Shown piece after piece: positions 1 through 6,200 of a DNA stretch of 10,452 nt. The stretch covers positions 1,824,692-1,835,143 of the forward strand of contig PJRA01000509.1 of assembly GCA_016987375.1 (NCBI GenBank), in the 5' to 3' direction. Source of the stretch: Brachionus koreanus. Taxonomy: Eukaryota; Rotifera; Eurotatoria; Ploima; Brachionidae. The position numbers were made by a program, and so were the translations under genes. The notes beneath the pieces are model-generated. The model did no database searches. It was not told the origin of the DNA and was given only the letters and a program-made list of their open reading frames with translations. Numbering within the stretch: the first letter of the stretch is position 1; each line of letters starts with the position of its first letter.

Positions 1-1328
1 ATTTTTTTATACTTAAAATCAGTAAAAGAAAATTCTTGAAAAATGCATCATATAAAGCATGATTTTTTTTTTCTAATATTATATTTGAAGAAATAGGGTA
101 TATGTGCCCATTCAACATGATATTCAAGTATGGAACCATAGATATTATGAATGAAAAATTAATTAAAACCTCGCTAAATACCACCGGATTATGAGATTAA
201 ACTTGCCATAACTTTCCCACCATAATGCACTCAATTTAATCCTTATTTTATTTTAATAATTTTTCAATAAAACTTCTATTTGTTTATAAAGTTTTTACTT
301 ATAGTCTCGTGATATTTAAAGTTTAATAAATTTACACACCCAGACAAAAGCTTTAAAAAACTTAAAATAAAAAAATTTGATAGAAAAAAGAATTGAGTTT
401 AACAAAAATTAATAAAAATGTTTAGATGACGTTTAATTTTATTTTTTAGTTTAATTAAAATTAGAAAATAGATAATTTTTTAAAAACTTCGCATAATCAT
501 TAGATAATTGTATTTTAAAAAATATAAGGAGTAAATCATTTTAGTCAACAAGTGTCCGGTATGAAACTAAATTAAATCTAAATATCATCAGCGGGATCAC
601 AATTTAATACCCAGTATTTGGCATATTAATTTTTTTTGCCAAATCAAAAAAAATTTGATTTTATATTAAAAACATTCTGAATTTGAAAATTGAACAAAAT
701 TTATTTCTGAATCTAAAAATACCAGAAATTCAATTAAAAAAAAGATAAAATTTATAGCCAAAATTTGAAACTTTTAAATCAAATTATCAGTTTTTCAATT
801 ATTTAAATCTAAAGACTAATGATCAGCATTTCAGCGATTTTTGTCTATTTAAGTCTCTGCAATGCACTAGAGCCAAATTTGTCTAAATTTAAATAATGAT
901 AAATTTGCAGAGTTTTACCACATTGTTGATAATATTAACTTAGAATGTTAGAATGTTAACTATGAATTCAAGAATTTTTAACATTTTGTTCAGTTCTTTT
1001 GTACTAAATTTCACAAAACCTAGAAAAAGAAGAAACAATAAATATTAAATATTATTTAGAATATTTGAAACAGCAAATTGAATGTAACTCAACGTTAAAA
1101 TTAATATCTTGAAAATTTGATTGTTTAGCGCCAAATATTAATTATCAATTTTGGATATTTTGCCTGTTCAACTCCTAATTTTCATTACCAATTTAACGCA
1201 ATGTGCTTCGATCCTGAATTGCGAATGAAAACCTTGCTTCAGTTTTGGAAAAAGTTTTTTTTTCTGCTTATTTGAGTTTGAAGGTTAAAAAATTAATATA
1301 ATCCTTTCAATATCGAGCTAAACTGCAT
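1..1328. other. AT-rich intergenic stretch with no recognised gene
   Basis: I see no long open frame and no clear transposon remnant here. Small hairpin-capable words occur (TTTGGCA with TGCCAAA near 618-645; CTCTGCAA with TTGCAGAG near 854-912), but these are within what an AT-rich sequence offers by chance. Confidence 0.5.
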
Positions 1329-1850
1329 GTTAAAATAAAACGTTCCGTTCCTGAAAAAGGAACGGAATGGAGACTCATTCTTAAAAAAAGCATTCCCATT
1401 CCGTTCTATCCATTCCGTTTCATCCATTCCATTCAATCCATTCCATTCCATCTATTCCGTTCCATATTGTACAAAATCTTTTAATTTCAAAAAAACCATT
1501 CATAAAATTATATTAGAGTTAAAATAATTTATATTAATTTATATTCAAATAAACAGAATGGATGAATTGATGATGGAATGGAATAGGTGGAACGGGAATG
1601 CGGTGGAATGGGAATGCTTTTTTAAGAATGCGTCTATTCCGTTCCATCTATTCCATTCCATCATCAATTCATCCATTCTGTTTATTTGAATATAAATTAA
1701 TATAAATTATTTTAACTCTAATATAATTTTTTGAATGGTTTTTTTGAAATTAAAAGATTTTGTACAATATGGAACGGAATGGGAATCCTTTTTTTAAGAA
1801 TGAGTCTCCATTCCGTTCCTTTTTCAGGAACGGAACGTTTCATTTTAACA
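1329..1850. repeat. Large inverted repeat (foldback element) built of GGAAT/ATTCC pentamers
   Basis: The left arm (1329-1595) and right arm (1639-1850) are near-identical reverse complements around a loop of about 43 nt. They start TGTTAAAAT and end ATTTTAACA. Matching inner segments include TATTGTACAAAATC, TTATATTAGAGTTAAAAT and AATAAACAGAATGGATG with their complements. The left arm is about 55 nt longer, all as extra ATTCC-like pentamers (1398-1465). Each outer end also folds on itself (TTCCGTTCC with GGAACGGAA around TGAAAAA). I see no target duplication and no coding capacity. It is either a non-autonomous foldback/MITE or an inverted duplication of a transposon end. Confidence 0.85.
1391..1465. 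repeat. ATTCC/CCATT pentamer tract in the left foldback arm
   Basis: Degenerate pentamers (CATTCC, CGTTC, TATCC, CATTC and similar) run without long interruption. The right arm keeps only a short counterpart at about 1769-1785. The tract therefore expanded in one arm or contracted in the other after the two arms formed. The unit is the same as in GGAAT satellites, but common origin is not implied. Confidence 0.75.
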
Positions 1851-2600
1851 AGAACCACCGTAATTTTCAAACAGTCATTACGTCATTTTGATGTTGAGTC
1901 TTTTAAGTTTTTAAAAATGGATTTTGGTACATTATTAAGAAAGATTGGGACGATTTCCTATATAATCTAATGACTTTCGCTCATCTTTTGCAATCTCTTT
2001 TATCAGTCAACTCTATTAATTTTCAATACAATTAGGATTTGAGCTGTTCGCAAGCCTAGATAAAACTTTAATATTTTAAAGCAATTTCTTCAATTTTCTG
2101 CCACGATAACAAGGGGAATGGTCTTGCAAAAATATAAAGGCTTCATCTTCCCCTTTCATGGGAGTAAGTTATTTTCTAAAATATCATCAAATCTTTGAAA
2201 ATTAAGATTTCCTTCAAATATAGAAAAGAATTCTAGACCATAGTAGCTGATACATCACCAAATTTAAATGGAACCACTTTCTTGCTTTGTTAATTTAATA
2301 ATGCAATCTTCATTTATAATTTTCTGACGACATCCTTCTTTTCTGAATTTGACAGTTTCCGGTTATGAGCTAAAATATGTTATGGCAAAGCTCTATATTT
2401 TTTACCAAGTGAACTAATAAGCGATAATTTTTGTCAGTAGAAATCTTAGGTCTTCCTGATTTTATCTAGGGGCTTAATTTATAATTATTTTTAAAAGTGG
2501 ATGCGATTGTCAGAAATAAAATAAGAAATGAATAGATTTTCATTTTAATTTGAATTTTTTTTCTGATCTTAAGATAATAAAGAATTTAAATCTTGACCAT
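1845..2600 (-). pseudogene. Tc1-like transposase pseudogene
   Basis: Conserved blocks of a Tc1-type DDE transposase appear in order on the minus strand, in shifting frames with stops. They are a helix-turn-helix end with KSGRPKIST (about 2463-2432), SYYGLEFFSIFEGNLNF and DDILENNLLP (a WGCIS...GNLN block), FLQDHSPCYRGRKLKKLL (the QDNAPCH block with its Asp at 2121-2123), IKVLSRLANSS with NPNCIEN (the SPDLNPIEN block), and VPKSIFKNLKDS near the C-terminus. The last frame reads GGSC then TAA at 1845-1847. At about 750 nt it is shorter than the usual length of roughly 1 kb, so segments are lost. The family's 'PD' before NPIEN is not kept. It ends where the foldback repeat begins; no terminal repeats of its own were found. 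Confidence 0.8.
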
Positions 2601-2658
2601 TCTTTTTTCGATTTTTTATCGCATTTAATAAAAAAATTACTTAAAAAGAAAAAAACAT

Positions 2659-2664
2659 TTTATT
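2659..2664 (-). terminator. Polyadenylation signal AATAAA of the NKRF-like gene
   Basis: AATAAA (TTTATT on the plus strand) lies 36 nt beyond the stop codon, followed by a T-rich stretch in the transcript direction. A second AATAAA overlaps the stop codon itself (2700-2705). The 3' untranslated region would be short and would end just before the Tc1 remnant. Confidence 0.55.
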
Positions 2665-2700
2665 CAAAACAAAAGTAAAACAAAAAAAATAATATTCAAT

Positions 2701-3248
2701 TTATTCACCGTGTGAAATTATCGAGAATTTGTTCAATTCTCCTCCGTTTTTGAGAATTGAATCAAAAATTTCGCTTGACGTTTTTTTCTTTCTAACGACT
2801 ATAAATCTGTTTTGGCCATTGCCTTCAGATCTTGTTTTAAGACCGTATCGATGAGCTTCTTTATGAATAATCTTTCTATCCTCAACGGACAAGTTCTTAT
2901 CAAAAACCAAGTCTTTTTCGGTCGCTGATTGTACAAAGTCATTTAATAATTTTCTAATATTGCTAATAAATTGATGTATTTTGATTCTAGCTTTAGGTTG
3001 ATTCTTTTCAGACGAGCCTTGTCTTTTTTTGTTTTCTGTCAGATTTAGATTCAAACTTGAAACCCCTTCAGCACAATCCAGTTCCTGCAATTCGTCATCA
3101 TAACCATCACCAAAATGGTAATTATATCCGAAGCCGAATCGCGATCTGTTCATATCAACGAACTCAACTGGTTCAAGTATTCCTTGCTCTTGGCGACCAA
3201 GACCATGACCATCACCTTTCCAGCCCATTTTTTTAAGCATTTTTTCAC
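2701..3248 (-). CDS. NKRF: NKRF-like last exon: G-patch and R3H domains
   Basis: The G-patch lies at about 3248-3160 (GEKMLKKMGW, GHGLG, QEQGILEPVE). It is followed by a linker with FGFGYNYHFGDGYDDELQEL and then a basic segment. The R3H domain lies at about 2958-2788 (LLNDFVQSATEKDLVF, DRKIIHKEAHRYGLKTRS, NRFIVVRKK). The tail SSEIFDSILKNGGELNKFSI ends at TAA (2701-2703). Order, spacing and tail match the C-terminus of NKRF, the clearest similarity in the window. In the known protein the G-patch docks a DEAH helicase and R3H binds single-stranded nucleic acid. A Met at 3240 could be mistaken for a start, but it lies inside the G-patch. Confidence 0.9.
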
Positions 3249-6200
3249 CTTTTCGAAATAATTAGAATTCAAAATATCAAATAAAATAAACAAATTTTTT
3301 TCTTTTTTTTTATTAAATAGTTTTTAAAGATTAAAAAAATCAAAACAAAAAAATTTTACAAGTCACTTAAAATTATGAAAATTTCAAATTAACCAAAAAA
3401 AATTAACATATGGCATCTTATTTCTAAACAATCTACTATCGATTCATAATAAAAATCGCCGCATTTAAAAGAAAAAAATTTGTTTTGATAAATTCTTAAA
3501 GACAATTAGCCGTACCGAATGATTGATTTGAAAAGCTAGCCATATTTGAGCATGAGTCAAGTGAGTTGACTGGTGTCTCGAAAATAGTCGGAGGTACAAG
3601 AGTTCCGAACAATTCTTCGTTTGAAATCTTCAAGTATTTTGTATTCGACTTGTCTGAAGAATTTTGACTGCCCAATAATTGGTAATTTGTTTCCTTAAAA
3701 TTTTTTCAATTAGAAAAACAAAATTCTTAGTTCTTAATGAAAAGGTTACTTTAATAACAGGAAAAATTTTGGCCAAGTATTTTATTGCTTTTAATGCTGA
3801 GATGCGTTTTAAATCACTTTTTGAAGCCGACTGATTCGATGAGATCCTAACTCCATTTATTAAGCATTTGCATTTAAAATTGTCTGCAAGGCTTTTTTCA
3901 GAAGATTCATTTTCAGATTCTATTTGATCAACACTGACTTTTTTTTTTGCTGATTGATCACACTCACCTATATTCTTTATCTCAAATTCTAATTTACTAT
4001 TGTTTTTAGTACATGATTGATTTAAAATTTGAATAGAATTTCGTTCGTTTATAAAATTGTCTAAATTTGAGCTATCTATTAACTCTGTAGTGTCGTCAGA
4101 CGGAATAAACAAACAAAAGCCGGACAGGTTTTTTTTTATCCTAAAAAAAAAATAACTATATAATTGAGAATTTTATTTTTAAATTTTTTTAACAATATTT
4201 TCCTTATCACTAACATTTTTTAAATTATCTAAGTCGAATTTATTTATATGGTTAAAGAAACAAATAATGATTTTCACGCAATGTGTAAATAAACCTTAAG
4301 TTTTAGTTATGACTTGAATTCAACTTTCGATTGTATTTTTTTAACTATTTTTTTTGAAAATAAAATAAATAAGTAAATTTGAAGAATATAATTTAAATTA
4401 ATTTTAAGTTTAAATACAATTTGAACAAAAATTTTTCCTTCTAAAATTAACGATAATAAAATATATTTAAAAAAAATACTGAAATATACTTTGCTGAACC
4501 TTTTCTATCTAAAATTATTTTTCTCATGAAAAAAAAGACAAAAAATCAATAGAGAAATTAAAGATTTTATTTTACATAAAATGCAGTATTTATTTAAGTA
4601 TATTTTATTTCATAAACTAAAAAAGAAAAAATATTTGTTCAGAACTGCATTTGAAACTCTAAAAATGAAAAGCAATAAAAATTCATTAAAAAATTTTTAA
4701 TTTCATTCCATTTTCACTCCAAAAAAAAACATATTTCTCATTCTCTATTAGAATACTTGAATTTTTTTTTGAAAATCTCATACTTATTTTTCGATAGAAT
4801 ATATGAACTACTTCGACAACCAACTAAAGTTAATGAAGATTCATTTGAGAAATCTTAGGTGATATTTTTTTCAAAATTTACTGCGAAATTTTTTAAAAAT
4901 AAAATCTAATTTAAAAAAAAAATCTGCTTTTTAAATATTTTGATTTTAATTTGAGCGATGACTTATACAAATAAAAGGTGAATTTTTTAAAAAATTTAAA
5001 TCATTTTTCTTCTAGATTTTAATTCTTAATTTGTTAAAAAAGTGCACTAAATCAAGGTAACAAAAATCTAATATTTATTCAAATTATTTATTCAAAATTT
5101 AGTCAAGTTGAAGTTGATGTTCAATTCAAAAATCTTAAATCTTTAAAAATTTTAATTAATTTTTTATTTTAATTGTTAAATTTAAGAAATTTAAAAAAAA
5201 AGTTATAATAATTTCAATTGATCATCAACTTCAACTTGACTAAAAACTTAATTTATTCTGCTTATTTGAAATAATTTAAGTAAAAATTAATCTAACTAAT
5301 ATGAGTTAATCGGACTTGTACAAAAGTCAGCAAAAAAGTCTTGACAAATTGTTAAAAAGTCGAAACTTGGACTTTAAAGATTTTAATTTTAAAAGTCATG
5401 ACTTTGACTAGTTGGAAAAAATCAAAAAAATACAAGTCACGACTTGCAGACGGCTTGTACTTTTTGTAATCACTTTTCTACAAGTCTTTAAAATTTTTAT
5501 TATTTAAATATGTATCTTCAACGGCAAAAACTTGATTTTAAATTAAACTGGATCTCATTTATTAGTTAATTAATAAAAAAACAAATACGTTAGAAACATC
5601 ATTGAGTATTATAAAATTTTTTAAAACTTGTAAAAAAAAGTCATGACTTTTTTTTATGAAACGAGTTCATGGATAGACAATCAGACCTAATTAGTTGTTC
5701 TATCCTTTTACTTTTTGTACTTAATGTAATTTAAATTTTTTTTTTATTTCTTCCATTTTGAACTTTTGGATATTTTGAATCAAAGAAACTTTAAATGGGA
5801 GCCTTATATCATCAAATAGACAAATGTGTAGTAGAAAAGTGTAAATAAGCCACCCATCTGATACAGCCTCATACATAACATTTACCCATTTACCAAAATA
5901 TTACCTAAAGTATCATGCGTTTAAAAATTGTATATTCAAATGTTAAACACAAAAAAAATGTTAAGATTACTTGTCTTTTTTATTAGATGACGGAGATTTT
6001 CTGTTTTCATTATCAATGTCTTCTTCAATGTCACACCGGCTCTCTTTGGAATCATTTAATGTTAAGTCACCAAGGCCATTCTCTTTTGGCAATGACATAG
6101 ACTTAAGCATTGTATTTAAATCATTTATAGTATTCTTAGAGTTATCACCAGTTGAAATAATATCGATGTCTATTCCATACAATTCATATTCAAAACTTTG

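Larger units (their letters stand above)
4141..5970 (-). other. 1,830-nt intron carrying repeats
   Basis: The donor is GTAATC at 5970 and the acceptor is a run of ten T followed by AG at 4141, a strong polypyrimidine site. Phase 2 is kept: AA joins G ATA AAA. No coding stretch is visible inside. It is extremely AT-rich and holds a MITE-like inverted repeat (5098-5244) and an AAGTC/GACTT-rich block (5311-5490). If exons 4 and 5 belong to different genes, this would be an intergenic gap plus a missing 5' exon. Confidence 0.55.

Noticed and set aside
612..912. Short hairpins near 618-645 and 854-912
   Set aside because: Arms of 7-8 bp without any RNA-gene or terminator context are expected by chance in AT-rich DNA of this length.
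1731..1970. Plus-strand open frame of 79 codons
   Set aside because: It crosses the right foldback arm and the Tc1 remnant on its antisense strand. The protein has no recognisable features, and the frame arises from repeat sequence.
3630..3693. Read-through end of exon 5 (NYWAVKILQTSRIQNT) as the protein's C-terminus
   Set aside because: A phase-0 intron with good sites removes the shift, and the other frame leads exactly into the G-patch. The read-through end has no counterpart in the family.
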